A stretch of DNA of 38,622 nucleotides from Bacteroidota bacterium (GCA_023251835.1 JAHEXZ010000051.1:1-38622); one strand, 5' to 3'. Shown: positions 25,970 through 35,394, counted from the first letter of the stretch. Notes: generated from the sequence alone by a model not told the origin. Numbers and translations: made by a program.

Positions 25970-27377
25970 ATTCTTAAGTAATTTACAATATGTCTATTTC
26001 TTAGGCATTGGTGGTATTGGCATGAGTGCATTGGCCCGCTATTTTCATGCTATGGGAAAACAAGTAAGCGGATATGATAAAACCTCTACAAAGCTTACGA
26101 CTGAGTTGATTGCAGAAGGAATAAATATCCATTTTGAGGACGACCTCAACTGTATTAAATCCGAAATCCGAAATCCGAAATCCGAAATTCTGATAGTTTA
26201 TACTCCCGCAATTCCAAATGACCATAAAGAATTAAATTATTTCAAAAAGAATAATTTTAATATTAAGAAACGTGCTGAAGTGCTGGGAATGATAACCGAT
26301 GCTTCATATACAATAGCTGTTGCGGGAACACATGGTAAAACAACAACCTCATCTTTGGTTGCCCATATTTTGAAAACAGCAGGTCTTGATCCTTCTGCAT
26401 TTTTAGGAGGTATTACTCAAAACTATAATACAAATCTGCTACTAAGTTATAATCTGAAAAACTCCAGGCTCCGATCCCCCGACTCCGAACTAATAGTGGT
26501 AGAAGCTGATGAATACGATCGTTCGTTTTTAACATTGCATCCCGAAATAGCTGTAATTACCTCTGTTGATGCTGATCATCTGGATATTTATGGCGATAAA
26601 AAATATGTGGAAGAGTCGTATTCTATGTTTGCAGAACAGGTTAAATCTAAACTTGTGTTAAAGAATACTATTGTAAATAAAATTATTTCAAAACAACAGG
26701 TAGTTACATACGCTGTAAATGATGCAACAGCAAACTACTCTGCTCAAAATATCAGAATTGAAAATGCAACATATCATTACGAAGTAATAACACCTAATGG
26801 AATATTAAAAAATATATCTTTAGGAATACCAGGACTTCATAATGTTGAAAATTCAATTGCTGCAGTAGCCGTGGCATGTTTAATGAATATTTCAGAGGAA
26901 TATATTCGTGAGGCATTAAAAACATTTTATGGGGTAAAAAGAAGATTTGATTACCATTTGAAAACTGATAAGATGGTATATATTGATGATTATGCACATC
27001 ATCCGGAAGAACTGAAGGCTTGTATTAATGCCGCAAGGGAGATGTTTCCGGGTAGAAAAATTACAGGAATATTTCAACCCCATTTATATTCACGTACCCG
27101 TGATTTTGCTGATGAGTTTGCGAAGAGCCTTGATTTATTGGATGAATGTATACTGTTAGAAATATACCCTGCCCGCGAACAACCAATTGAAGGGGTTAGT
27201 TCTAAACTGTTACTCGACAAAATGAAACTTGCAAATAAAAGCATCTGCTCAAAAGACGATTTGGTAAAAGAAGTGAGTAGCCGGGAGCTGCAAGTGCTGT
27301 TAACTATGGGAGCCGGAGATATTGATACTTTTATTGAACCGATAAAGAACGAATTAAAAAAAACTATCTCTGTGTAG
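25953..27377 (+). CDS. murC: UDP-MurNAc:L-alanine ligase MurC with two repeat-encoded insertions
   Basis: 474 residues. FLGIGGIGMSALAR is the N-terminal nucleotide fold, GTHGKTT (125-131) the ATP loop, and VVEADEYDRSFL and YIDDYAHHPEEL the remaining signatures. Two stretches look foreign. Residues 68-79 (IKSEIRNPKSEI) are encoded by four 7-bp tandem repeats, and residues 171-180 (SRLRSPDSEL) by a CTCCGA-type GC-rich stretch directly before the conserved VVEADEYD. Both lie at loop positions and keep the frame. The final codons and the stop fall in a third repeat (CTCTGTG type). MurC adds L-Ala to UDP-MurNAc, the first amino acid of the stem peptide. Confidence 0.95.
   Translation: MAEQNKFLSNLQYVYFLGIGGIGMSALARYFHAMGKQVSGYDKTSTKLTTELIAEGINIHFEDDLNCIKSEIRNPKSEILIVYTPAIPNDHKELNYFKKNNFNIKKRAEVLGMITDASYTIAVAGTHGKTTTSSLVAHILKTAGLDPSAFLGGITQNYNTNLLLSYNLKNSRLRSPDSELIVVEADEYDRSFLTLHPEIAVITSVDADHLDIYGDKKYVEESYSMFAEQVKSKLVLKNTIVNKIISKQQVVTYAVNDATANYSAQNIRIENATYHYEVITPNGILKNISLGIPGLHNVENSIAAVAVACLMNISEEYIREALKTFYGVKRRFDYHLKTDKMVYIDDYAHHPEELKACINAAREMFPGRKITGIFQPHLYSRTRDFADEFAKSLDLLDECILLEIYPAREQPIEGVSSKLLLDKMKLANKSICSKDDLVKEVSSRELQVLLTMGAGDIDTFIEPIKNELKKTISV
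26159..26186. repeat. Four tandem ATCCGAA units inside murC
   Basis: ATCCGAA occurs four times head to tail without error. The unit is 7 bp, so gain or loss of one unit would shift the frame of murC; three units (21 bp) are read as the 7-residue period K-S-E-I-R-N-P. Confidence 0.92.
26463..26490. repeat. CTCCGA-type low-complexity insertion in murC
   Basis: TCCAGGCTCCGATCCCCCGA and the following CTCCGAA make a C-rich stretch of near-repeats (GGCTCCGA, GACTCCGA) inside an AT-rich gene. It is translated as SRLRSPDSE. The unit differs from the ATCCGAA array 270 bp upstream but has a similar CCGA core. Confidence 0.6.
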
Positions 27378-27450
27378 CTCTGTAAATATCTGTGTGCTCT
27401 GTGTTTAATTTTTAACAAGAGTTCATAGAGGAAAAAGAGCCATCACAGAG
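27368..27450. repeat. CTCTGTG repeats across the murC stop codon and the murC-ftsQ spacer
   Basis: CTCTGTG occurs at 27368-27374 (ending in the murC stop) and 27397-27403, with a partial copy between them. The inverse, CACAGAG, is at 27444-27450, 13 bp before the ftsQ ATG. The spacer can fold into a long imperfect hairpin. It contains no gene and no exact -7 box. Confidence 0.65.
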
Positions 27451-27462
27451 GGTAGGATACAA

Positions 27463-28272
27463 ATGAAAAAAGTAAAGAAAATAGCACTGATAACCTTATG
27501 GTCATTATTAGCAGCAGGCTTGCTGATAAGTATGGGCTTTGTAAACAAAGAGCAGGATTCTTTACTTTGTAAAAGTCTCGATATAAAAGTGAATCAGGAT
27601 GGTGATTTATATTTTTTAAATAAAATGGATATTGCTGAGCTGATTCATCAACGGGGAGATTCGATTGTAAACCAACCCAAAGCAACAGTAAATATTGTAG
27701 CGATAGAAAATGCATTAAATAGCCATGAAAATATTGCGGATGCAAGGGTATACGTTACTATTGATGGAAGGGTAAAGGTAGATGTTAAGCAGCGCAGACC
27801 TCTGCTTCGTGTCATTAATACTATTGACGACAGTTATTATATAGATGATGAAGGAAAATTAATGCCTCTTTCAGATAAATATACCACAAGGGTTCTAATA
27901 GCAAACGGTAATATTTCTGACTCCTATGTAATGCATTATAAGCGCTCGGTAAAAGATATGGTTAAAGATAATAAAGCAGGAAAAAACAGTATGCTGGATG
28001 AATTGTATGCAATGGGTGTATATATTGATGCAAATCCTTTTTGGAAAGCCCAGATTCAGGAGATATACATTAACGAAGATAAAGATATGGAGCTTGTTCC
28101 ATTGGCAGGTAACCAGAAAATTATATTTGGTGATACTTCGGCAATGGAAGAGAAATTTAATAAACTGTTGATATTTTACCAGCAAGGTTTAAATACAACG
28201 GGCTGGTGGGATAAATATTCTATCATAAACCTGAAATTTAAAAATCAAATCGTTTGTACAAAAAAAATATAA
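27463..28272 (+). CDS. ftsQ: Cell division protein FtsQ
   Basis: 269 residues: a basic N-terminus, one transmembrane helix (about 6-25), a POTRA-like region (about 35-105, including VNIVAIENALNSHENIADARVYVTIDGRVKVDVKQRRP) and the beta domain (YYIDDEGKLMPLS). The pattern of a helix, POTRA and an R-x-P..YYID-x-G motif is characteristic even though FtsQ sequences diverge strongly. It recruits FtsL-type proteins to the septum. Its place between murC and ftsA is the usual one, and ftsA starts 4 bp after its stop. Confidence 0.9.
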   Translation: MKKVKKIALITLWSLLAAGLLISMGFVNKEQDSLLCKSLDIKVNQDGDLYFLNKMDIAELIHQRGDSIVNQPKATVNIVAIENALNSHENIADARVYVTIDGRVKVDVKQRRPLLRVINTIDDSYYIDDEGKLMPLSDKYTTRVLIANGNISDSYVMHYKRSVKDMVKDNKAGKNSMLDELYAMGVYIDANPFWKAQIQEIYINEDKDMELVPLAGNQKIIFGDTSAMEEKFNKLLIFYQQGLNTTGWWDKYSIINLKFKNQIVCTKKI

Positions 28273-28276
28273 CACA

Positions 28277-29548
28277 ATGGAACCATCAGAAATTGTAGTA
28301 GGACTTGATATCGGAACAACAAAAATTGTAGCAATTGTTGGCCGCAGGAACGAGTTCGGAAAAATTGAAATCCTTGGTATAGGTAAATCCGAATCTTTTG
28401 GTGTAGCACGAGGAGTTGTTCAGAATATCGATAAAACAGTGGAAGCAATACGGTCGGCTGTTGCCGAGGCCGAAAACAAATCAGGGGTTGATATTAAAGT
28501 AGTAAATGTAGGCATTGCAGGTCAACACATCAAAAGTGTGCAGCACCGCGGTATTAAAACACGTACCAGTGTGGAGGAAGAAATCTCACAAAAAGATATT
28601 GATGCATTAATAGATGATATGTTCCGGTTGGTAATGCAGCCGGGCGAAGAGATTATTCACGTGTTGCCTCAGGAATACATTATTGATAGTGAACAAGGAA
28701 TTAAGAATCCGATAGGCATGTCGGGAATACGTCTGGAAGCCAATTTTCACATTATCACCGGACAAATAGCTGCTGCCCGTAATATTTACAAATGTGTACA
28801 TAAAGCGGGACTTGAAGTAGCAGAATTGATGTTGGAGCCATTGGCTTCAGCTGAAGCTGTACTAAGTGATGAAGAAAAAGAAGCAGGTGTTGTATTAGTT
28901 GATATAGGAGGAGGAACAACAGATGTGGCTATTTTCCAGGATGGCATTATCCGTCATACAGCGGTTATCCCTTTTGGTGGTAATGTGATAACAGAAGATA
29001 TTAAGGAAGGTTGTACTATTATAAAGAGCCAGGCAGAGTTATTAAAAATAAAATTTGGCTCTGCACTGGCAAGCGAAAATCAGGAAAATGAAATAGTTTC
29101 TATTCCCGGGTTAAGAGGCCGCCCGCACAAAGAAATTTCTGTTAAAAATTTGTCTGCCATTATTCAGGCTCGTATGGAAGAAATTATAGAACACGTGTAT
29201 TACGAAATCAAGAATTCCGGCTACGAAAAAAAATTAATTGCAGGTATTGTAGTTACCGGTGGTGGAGCCCAGTTGAAACATGTTACACAATTAGTTGAAT
29301 ATATTACAGGTATGGATACGCGTATTGGATATCCTAATGAGCATCTGGCTAAAGGAAGTGAAGAAATTACAAGCCCTATGTTTGCTACTGCTGTTGGACT
29401 TATTATGAAAGGACTTGAAACACTTGATAAACAAAATAAAAAAACTACAACTTCAACATCTACAATTAAAGGCCATTCAAAAGAAAAATCATCAGGTTTT
29501 TTTGATAAGCTGAAAAGTTTTTTTGACGAAGATACAGCACAGCAATAG
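28277..29548 (+). CDS. ftsA: Cell division actin homologue FtsA
   Basis: 423 residues. VVGLDIGTTKIVAIVGR is the phosphate-1 motif, VVLVDIGGGTTDVAIF the phosphate-2 motif, and AGIVVTGGGAQLKH the adenosine motif of the actin fold. The SHS2/1C region lies between them (VVNVGIAGQHIKS). The last residues, SSGFFDKLKSFFDED, form an amphipathic helix that should bind the membrane, so FtsA can tether FtsZ filaments. The Thr/Ser-rich stretch just before it is a flexible linker. Confidence 0.95.
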   Translation: MEPSEIVVGLDIGTTKIVAIVGRRNEFGKIEILGIGKSESFGVARGVVQNIDKTVEAIRSAVAEAENKSGVDIKVVNVGIAGQHIKSVQHRGIKTRTSVEEEISQKDIDALIDDMFRLVMQPGEEIIHVLPQEYIIDSEQGIKNPIGMSGIRLEANFHIITGQIAAARNIYKCVHKAGLEVAELMLEPLASAEAVLSDEEKEAGVVLVDIGGGTTDVAIFQDGIIRHTAVIPFGGNVITEDIKEGCTIIKSQAELLKIKFGSALASENQENEIVSIPGLRGRPHKEISVKNLSAIIQARMEEIIEHVYYEIKNSGYEKKLIAGIVVTGGGAQLKHVTQLVEYITGMDTRIGYPNEHLAKGSEEITSPMFATAVGLIMKGLETLDKQNKKTTTSTSTIKGHSKEKSSGFFDKLKSFFDEDTAQQ

Positions 29549-29711
29549 TACCTGTTCGGTCTATAATACGCCTGGTAATTAACATTGAGTGGTTAGTAAC
29601 TAATGGCGGCTGTGTAAAAACTACATTAAAAAAAGCATCAATTTTATGCCTTGAAAAAAGGTGAAAGTCTGTAAACACTGAAAATACCAATCATTATAAT
29701 AAAAAAACAAA
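29549..29711 (+). other. ftsA-ftsZ spacer, 163 bp
   Basis: No coding frame, no exact TAnnTTTG box and no strong hairpin. The length is unusual for this junction and may hold an ftsZ promoter not recognisable by consensus. Confidence 0.4.
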
Positions 29712-31325
29712 ATGATGAAATTCGATTTAACCCAGGACAACTCGGCAATTATAAAAGTAATTGGTGTAGGCGGTGGCGGAAGCAACGCTGTTAACCACAT
29801 GTACAAACAAGGCATCAAAGGTGTTGACTTTTTTGTTTGTAATACTGATCAACAGGCTTTGGACATGAGCCCTGTTCCTGCAAAAATAGTATTGGGCGCA
29901 AGTTTAACAAAGGGGCGTGGAGCTGGTTCTTTACCGGAAGTTGGAAAAAATGCAGCAATCGAAACGATTGAAGAGATAAAAACTATTTTAGGAAACAATA
30001 CCGAAATGGTATTTATTACCGCTGGTTTAGGTGGCGGTACCGGAACCGGTGCAGCACCTATCATTGCAAAAGCTGCTAAAGAATTGGGAGTTTTAACTGT
30101 TGGTATTGTTACTATTCCATTTGGGTTTGAAGGTAAAAAAAGAAAGGCACAGGCTGATGCTGGTTTAGAAGCTCTGAAACAAAATGTAGATACATTACTT
30201 GTAATCAGTAATGATAAATTACGCGAAATATATGGCAATTTAAAAGTTACTGAAGCATTTGGACATGCAGACGATATTCTGTCAACTGCAGCAAAAGGTA
30301 TTGCTGATATTATAACCACTACCTTACAAATCAATACAGATATCAATGACGTTAAAACAGTAATGAAAGATAGCGGTGTTGCAATCATGGGTTCTGCTTT
30401 AGCATCTGGTGAAAGTCGTGCATTACGTGCCGTTGAACAAGCTATGTCTTCTCCATTATTAAATGATAGTGATATAAGAGGTGCCCGCTATGTATTGGTA
30501 AATATTACCTGTGGTGAAGATGAAATCACAATGGATGAACTGGGTGAAATTACAGATTATATACAAGATGCAGCAGGTATGACTGCTGAAGTAATTAAAG
30601 GTTATGGTGTTGACCTTTCATTGGGTGATAAAGTAAGTGTAACTATCATTGCTACAGGATTTGATGCTAAAGGCAGTGTAGGAAGTAAGTTTGAAAAAGC
30701 CCCTGAACGTATATTGCATGTTTTAGACGAACCTAAAAAAGTAGAAACCCCTGTTGTTCCAGTGGTAAATACAACTCCTAAAGTGGAACAAATGGTGACT
30801 TATGTAAAAGAAACGAAAGAAGAAGTAAAACCTGTTGTAAATGAAGAAAAGGAAGTAACGCCAACCGAGCCTTTCCTGTTCATTAAAAAAGAAGAACCTG
30901 TAGCTGAGAAAAAAGAAGAGCAGGTTTCATTTGAATTCGAAATTACTAATGCAACAACAAATACTACTTCAGAAGAAGTGTCTGATACTTCTGTGTGGAA
31001 TGAAGAGCCATTCCTGAAATCTGAACCAGCGGCAGAAGAAGAAAATCAGAATACAATTGTTGCAAAAGTTCAGAATGAAGAACAACTGAAAAAAGCTCAG
31101 GATCGTGTTTCGAGGTTAAAAGAGTTAAATTTTAAACTTTTGAAAACTCCTAATGGCTTATCTGAACTTGAAAACGAGCCGGCCTATAAAAGAAGAAATA
31201 TAAACTTGGATTCTACTCCTCACTCCTCTGAGTCACAAGTATCACGTTATACTTTATCGGAAGGAGATGACAAAAAAATTGAGATTAAACCAAACAATTC
31301 TTTTTTACATGATAACGTAGACTAG
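29712..31325 (+). CDS. ftsZ: Cell division GTPase FtsZ
   Basis: 537 residues. The tubulin-like GTPase core has GVGGGGSNAV near the start, the GGGTGTG signature at 107-113 and the T7-loop catalytic motif N208-T-D-I-N-D213. The core ends at about residue 320. A long Glu/Lys/Thr-rich linker of roughly 190 residues follows, then the C-terminal peptide NNSFLHDNVD, which binds FtsA and other partners. The long linker and the LHDNVD-type end are usual for Bacteroidota. It is the last gene of the cluster and is closed by a strong terminator. Confidence 0.97.
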   Translation: MMKFDLTQDNSAIIKVIGVGGGGSNAVNHMYKQGIKGVDFFVCNTDQQALDMSPVPAKIVLGASLTKGRGAGSLPEVGKNAAIETIEEIKTILGNNTEMVFITAGLGGGTGTGAAPIIAKAAKELGVLTVGIVTIPFGFEGKKRKAQADAGLEALKQNVDTLLVISNDKLREIYGNLKVTEAFGHADDILSTAAKGIADIITTTLQINTDINDVKTVMKDSGVAIMGSALASGESRALRAVEQAMSSPLLNDSDIRGARYVLVNITCGEDEITMDELGEITDYIQDAAGMTAEVIKGYGVDLSLGDKVSVTIIATGFDAKGSVGSKFEKAPERILHVLDEPKKVETPVVPVVNTTPKVEQMVTYVKETKEEVKPVVNEEKEVTPTEPFLFIKKEEPVAEKKEEQVSFEFEITNATTNTTSEEVSDTSVWNEEPFLKSEPAAEEENQNTIVAKVQNEEQLKKAQDRVSRLKELNFKLLKTPNGLSELENEPAYKRRNINLDSTPHSSESQVSRYTLSEGDDKKIEIKPNNSFLHDNVD

Positions 31326-31345
31326 GATTAAAGGAATTTAATGTT

Positions 31346-31381
31346 AAAAAAATGCCTCGCAATTTTGCGGGGCATTTTTTT
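31346..31381 (+). terminator. Rho-independent terminator at the end of the dcw cluster
   Basis: The stem AAAAAATGCCTCGCAA pairs with TTGCGGGGCATTTTTT (one G-T pair) around a short TT loop, with T-run and A-run flanks. It lies 21 bp after the ftsZ stop. Being symmetrical it may also act on read-through from the opposite strand. Confidence 0.9.
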
Positions 31382-31390
31382 AACCCTATT

Positions 31391-31435
31391 TATACTTCGG
31401 CTGAGCCCACCGAAGCCTCATTCAATCGAAGTATA
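31391..31435. repeat. Inverted repeat abutting the ftsE stop codon
   Basis: TATACTTCG (31391-31399) and CGAAGTATA (31427-31435) are perfect arms around a 27-nt loop. The right arm ends at the base next to the minus-strand ftsE stop. The stretch CATTCAATCGAAGTATA is shared, with one change, with the murD-ftsW spacer element. Confidence 0.8.
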
Positions 31436-32113
31436 TTAGTTTTTAAATTCAATTACTTTGCCTTCCTCACACTTGATTGTACGTGAAGGAAATTTATTGA
31501 ACATCATAATGTCATGTGTAGCAATAATTACAGCACGTCCGCTTTTGCTGATTTCAAGAAGCAGATTCATAATCTCCTCTGATGTTTCAGGATCAAGATT
31601 ACCTGTGGGTTCATCGGCAAGTATCAGTTCAGGATCATTAAGTAATGCACGTGCAATTGCAATACGCTGTTGCTCACCACCGGATAGCTCATGAGGCATT
31701 TTAAACCCTTTGGTGCCCAATCGAACTTTTTCTAATACATCCTGTATGCGTTTCTGCATTTCCTCCTTGTTTTTCCAGCCGGTGGCTTTGAGTACAAAGA
31801 GTAGATTTTCATTGATGTTTCTATCTGTTAATAATTGAAAATCCTGGAATATAATACCTAATTTTCTGCGTAAATAGGGAATTTCTTTTCTTTTAATGTT
31901 TGTCAGGTTATATCCTGACACGGTTGCTTCACCCTGAACAAGCTCTAATTCAGCATAAAGGGTTTTAAGCAGACTGCTTTTGCCACTTCCGGTTTTGCCG
32001 ATGAGGTATACAAATTCTCCTTTATCAATATCCAAAGAAACATTGTTGAGCACCATGTTGTGCTTTTGAAATATTGAAACTTTATCTAAGTGGATAATAT
32101 TATCGAGGGCCAT
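31436..32113 (-). CDS. ftsE: Cell division ABC ATPase FtsE
   Basis: 225 residues from the ATG at 32113 ([16 protein letters not shown]). Upstream in-frame starts at 32149 (ATG) and 32155 (TTG) would add poorly conserved residues. Walker A GKTGSGKS is at 39-46. [15 protein letters not shown] is the ABC signature, [12 protein letters not shown] is Walker B, and ATHD is the switch. FtsE works with the membrane protein FtsX to activate peptidoglycan hydrolases at the septum. ftsX is not adjacent, so the assignment to FtsE over LolD-like relatives rests on the overall sequence and on the position beside the dcw cluster. It is convergent with ftsZ. Confidence 0.82.
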   Translation of the reverse strand: MALDNIIHLDKVSIFQKHNMVLNNVSLDIDKGEFVYLIGKTGSGKSSLLKTLYAELELVQGEATVSGYNLTNIKRKEIPYLRRKLGIIFQDFQLLTDRNINENLLFVLKATGWKNKEEMQKRIQDVLEKVRLGTKGFKMPHELSGGEQQRIAIARALLNDPELILADEPTGNLDPETSEEIMNLLLEISKSGRAVIIATHDIMMFNKFPSRTIKCEEGKVIEFKN

Positions 32114-32269
32114 AAAAGATATGCCTGTAAAATTACTTATGAACCGCATTAACAATTGTTTTTTTAATGCAATACTTTCAACACATCTGCGTTAATAACT
32201 TTCAAATATCACACATATAAATGCTGCTATCCTTACTAATTTTACGCCTCTTACACATCCATTTGCCTT

Positions 32270-35200
32270 ATGAGCAAACTAAAAACAGTTGCATTAGTAG
32301 CAGTGTTTTTCCTCTTTCTGACAAGGGGTGCAGATATTTTTGCACAGAAAACTTCAATACTCATTCATAAAGATGCTGAGTTCAAAAAAGCAATAGAGTT
32401 ATTTCAAAAAGAAAAATACGGAGCAGCCCAAAAGTGCTTTAACAAAGTAATTGAAGCATATCCGGATTTTCATTCTATCATACGTATCGATGCAGAATTT
32501 TATAATGCTGTTTGTGCAATAGAATTATTCAATAAGGATGGGGAATACTATCTAAAACAATTTATAAAAAATCATCCTGAAAGTCCCAAAGTGAAAAATG
32601 CCTATTTCTATTTAGGAAAGTATAACTATACAAAGAAAAAATATAAGGAAGCAAATGAATGGTTTGATAGTGTGGATATCTATGAACTCACTACTGAAGA
32701 ACTTGCTGAATTTTATTTTAAACGTGGATACAGTTATTTCTCAACTGATAAATATGGCCCTGCCAAAAAGGACTTTTATGAGATTAAGGATGTAGATAAT
32801 AAGTATGCTGCATCTGCAAAATACTACTACGCCCACATTTTATACAATGAGAAAAACTATGAGTCAGCTTTGAAAGATTTTCTGAAGCTTCAATACAATG
32901 AAACATTTAAACCTGTTGTTCCTTTTTACATTGCTCAATTGTATTATTTACAGGGGAAATACGATGATGTGATAGTTTATGCACCTGCATTGCTTGATTC
33001 CGTTAGTTCCAAACGTGCCCCTGAAATAGCACGTATCATTGGAGAATCTTATTATCATACCGGACGCTTTAAGGAAGCAATACCTTATTTGAAAAAATAT
33101 GAAACGGCCATTGGATCCTTACCTCGCAAGGATAATTACCAGTTGGGATACGCTTATTATAAAATAAAAGACTATGCTAACGCACTTAACTATTTTATAA
33201 ATGTTACCTCTGTTGACAATGATTCACTTGCTCAGAACGCTTATTATCATATAGGAGATTGTTATTTAAAAGCAGGTAATAAACAAAATGCACGTAATGC
33301 CTTTGGCGAGGCAGCAAGACCTGATTTTGACAAGGCAATACAGGAAGATGCTTTGTTTATTTATGCAAAATTATGTTATGAGCTGGCGTATAACCCATAT
33401 AGCGAAACAATTAAAGCATTCCAGAAATATATAAAAACTTATCCGAATGCCGCACGTGTTGATGAAGCCTATACCTATCTGGTGAATGTATTTTTAACAT
33501 CTAAAAATTATAAAGAAGCACTCGAATCTATTGAAAATATTAAAATGCTTACACCCGATCTGGAGCAAATACATCAGAAAGTTGCTTATTACAGAAGTAT
33601 TGAATTGTTTAATAACTCACAGTTTGCAGAAGCCCTCGACCATTTTAATAAGGCTTTAATTTATAAATCGGATAAAGAAATTACTGCTCTGGCATTATAC
33701 TGGACTGGTGAATGTTATTACCGTGAAAAACAATATCAGAGTGCTGTTTACAGTTATCTGGCTTATACCGAAGAACCTGGCGCTATTGAAGCATTAGATT
33801 ATAGCGATGTAAATTATAATATTGGCTATTGTTTCTTCAAACAAAAAGATTATCCAAATAGTAACTTGTGGTTTCGCAAGTTTGTTACATTTAAACCCCA
33901 CGCAAATGCTCAAAAAATAAACGATGCATACAATCGTATTGGTGATGGTTACTTCATGATCCGTGATTTTATCAATGCCGCAGATTATTATGAGGAATCA
34001 TATAAGCTAAAACTTGTAGATGCTGATTATGCATTATTTCAAAAAGCTTTGTCCAATGGTGTTCAAAAAAAATATACTTCCAAAATATCCGATTTATTGA
34101 TATTTATTCAGGAGTACCCAAAATCACCCTACATCCAAAAAGCGAAATTTGAACTTGCACAAACCTATATGGCAGATAATCAGAATCAACTTGCTTTATC
34201 TGTTTTTAAAAAATTTATTGATGAAAATCCCGGCAGTGTTTATGTAAATATGTGCCTTAGTAAAATAGGTTTAATATATTATAATGATAAGGAAGATGAT
34301 AAAGCATTAGAGTATTTTGACAAATTAATAAAAAGAGACCGTAAATCACCCGAAGCTATTGAGGCAATTAATGTTGTGAAATCAATATACACTGCAAAAG
34401 GAAACATTCAGGGAATGGAGGAATATCTTGCTTCCATTGGAGCATCTATACCTCAGGTGGCATTAGATTCTCTTGCCTATGGAGTGGGCAAAACACATTA
34501 TATGGAACAGGATTGTAAAAATGTTGTGACAGATTTTGAAAAATATATACAACGCTTTCCTGACGGAATATTTATTGTAAATGCCAATTTTTATAAAGCA
34601 GAATGTGAGCAGAAGCTTGAAAATACAGATGCTGCATTGGTGGGGTATACTTTTGTTATCAATAAAAGCAGAAATCAGTTTACAGAACAGGCATTGTATC
34701 AGGCTTCTGACATCTTATATAAAAAACAAAACTACTTACAGGCTCTCGATTATTACAAACAATTAGCACAACAGGCTGAAAATCTTGAAAATACTACAAG
34801 TGCGGCAATTGGTCTAATGCGTTGCAGTTACCAGTTAAAAAATTATGCCGAAGCAATTGGTTATGCTAACATTGTTTTAGGACTTGAGAAATCAAGTAAT
34901 GAGTTAATACATGAATCTCATTATATTGTTGCACAATCAATGTTTGCCACTCAAAAATATGATGATGCAATGGCCGAATTTAGGGTAGTGGCCAACACTG
35001 CAAAAAATGAATTGGGCGCAGAAGCTTTATATAATATAGCCTATATTCAATATCTTAAAATGAATTATAACGAAACTGAGAAAAGTATTTTCGACTTTAT
35101 TAACAGCGATGGAGATTATCCATATTGGGTTACCAAAGCACTCATTTTGCTGGCTGATAATTATGTTGCATTAAATGATAATTTTCAGGCAAAAACTACT

Positions 35201-35380
35201 TTAAAATCTATAATCACAGATTCTGATATCCCTGAATTAATAAAAATAGCTCAGGAAAAAACGGATAAAATAACTGCGGAAGAGAATGCAAAATTAGTTA
35301 AACCTCAAACAGAACCAGTGCAATTAAAGTTTGAAGGCGATACCATAGAACAGAAAAAATTGTTTACTGAACCTAAGTAA
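32270..35380 (+). CDS. Large exported TPR-repeat protein
   Basis: 1036 residues with a signal peptide (MSKLKTVALVAVFFLFLTRG, ending near FAQ). Almost the whole protein is tandem TPR or SEL1-like helix pairs, with recurrent YYxAxxxFxxxxxxYP and AYYxIGDCYLKxGN units from about residue 30 to 1000. No enzyme motif is visible. It is probably a periplasmic scaffold. Such long TPR proteins paired with an outer-membrane barrel are common in Bacteroidota, and here the barrel gene starts 14 bp downstream. Which complex they serve is unknown. The upstream spacer has only one-mismatch -7 boxes (for example TAACTTTC at 32196-32203). Confidence 0.85.
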   Translation: MSKLKTVALVAVFFLFLTRGADIFAQKTSILIHKDAEFKKAIELFQKEKYGAAQKCFNKVIEAYPDFHSIIRIDAEFYNAVCAIELFNKDGEYYLKQFIKNHPESPKVKNAYFYLGKYNYTKKKYKEANEWFDSVDIYELTTEELAEFYFKRGYSYFSTDKYGPAKKDFYEIKDVDNKYAASAKYYYAHILYNEKNYESALKDFLKLQYNETFKPVVPFYIAQLYYLQGKYDDVIVYAPALLDSVSSKRAPEIARIIGESYYHTGRFKEAIPYLKKYETAIGSLPRKDNYQLGYAYYKIKDYANALNYFINVTSVDNDSLAQNAYYHIGDCYLKAGNKQNARNAFGEAARPDFDKAIQEDALFIYAKLCYELAYNPYSETIKAFQKYIKTYPNAARVDEAYTYLVNVFLTSKNYKEALESIENIKMLTPDLEQIHQKVAYYRSIELFNNSQFAEALDHFNKALIYKSDKEITALALYWTGECYYREKQYQSAVYSYLAYTEEPGAIEALDYSDVNYNIGYCFFKQKDYPNSNLWFRKFVTFKPHANAQKINDAYNRIGDGYFMIRDFINAADYYEESYKLKLVDADYALFQKALSNGVQKKYTSKISDLLIFIQEYPKSPYIQKAKFELAQTYMADNQNQLALSVFKKFIDENPGSVYVNMCLSKIGLIYYNDKEDDKALEYFDKLIKRDRKSPEAIEAINVVKSIYTAKGNIQGMEEYLASIGASIPQVALDSLAYGVGKTHYMEQDCKNVVTDFEKYIQRFPDGIFIVNANFYKAECEQKLENTDAALVGYTFVINKSRNQFTEQALYQASDILYKKQNYLQALDYYKQLAQQAENLENTTSAAIGLMRCSYQLKNYAEAIGYANIVLGLEKSSNELIHESHYIVAQSMFATQKYDDAMAEFRVVANTAKNELGAEALYNIAYIQYLKMNYNETEKSIFDFINSDGDYPYWVTKALILLADNYVALNDNFQAKTTLKSIITDSDIPELIKIAQEKTDKITAEENAKLVKPQTEPVQLKFEGDTIEQKKLFTEPK

Positions 35381-35394
35381 AAAATAATAATTAA

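Noticed and set aside
26159-26186. CRISPR-like array
   Set aside because: The units are 7 bp with no spacers and lie inside murC codons.
29549-29711. ftsZ promoter in the ftsA-ftsZ spacer
   Set aside because: Plausible from the spacer length, but no exact TAnnTTTG box was found, so no promoter feature was called.
29849-30388. 179-codon minus-strand frame opposite ftsZ
   Set aside because: It lies wholly within the conserved GTPase domain of ftsZ on the other strand and has no protein-like motif.
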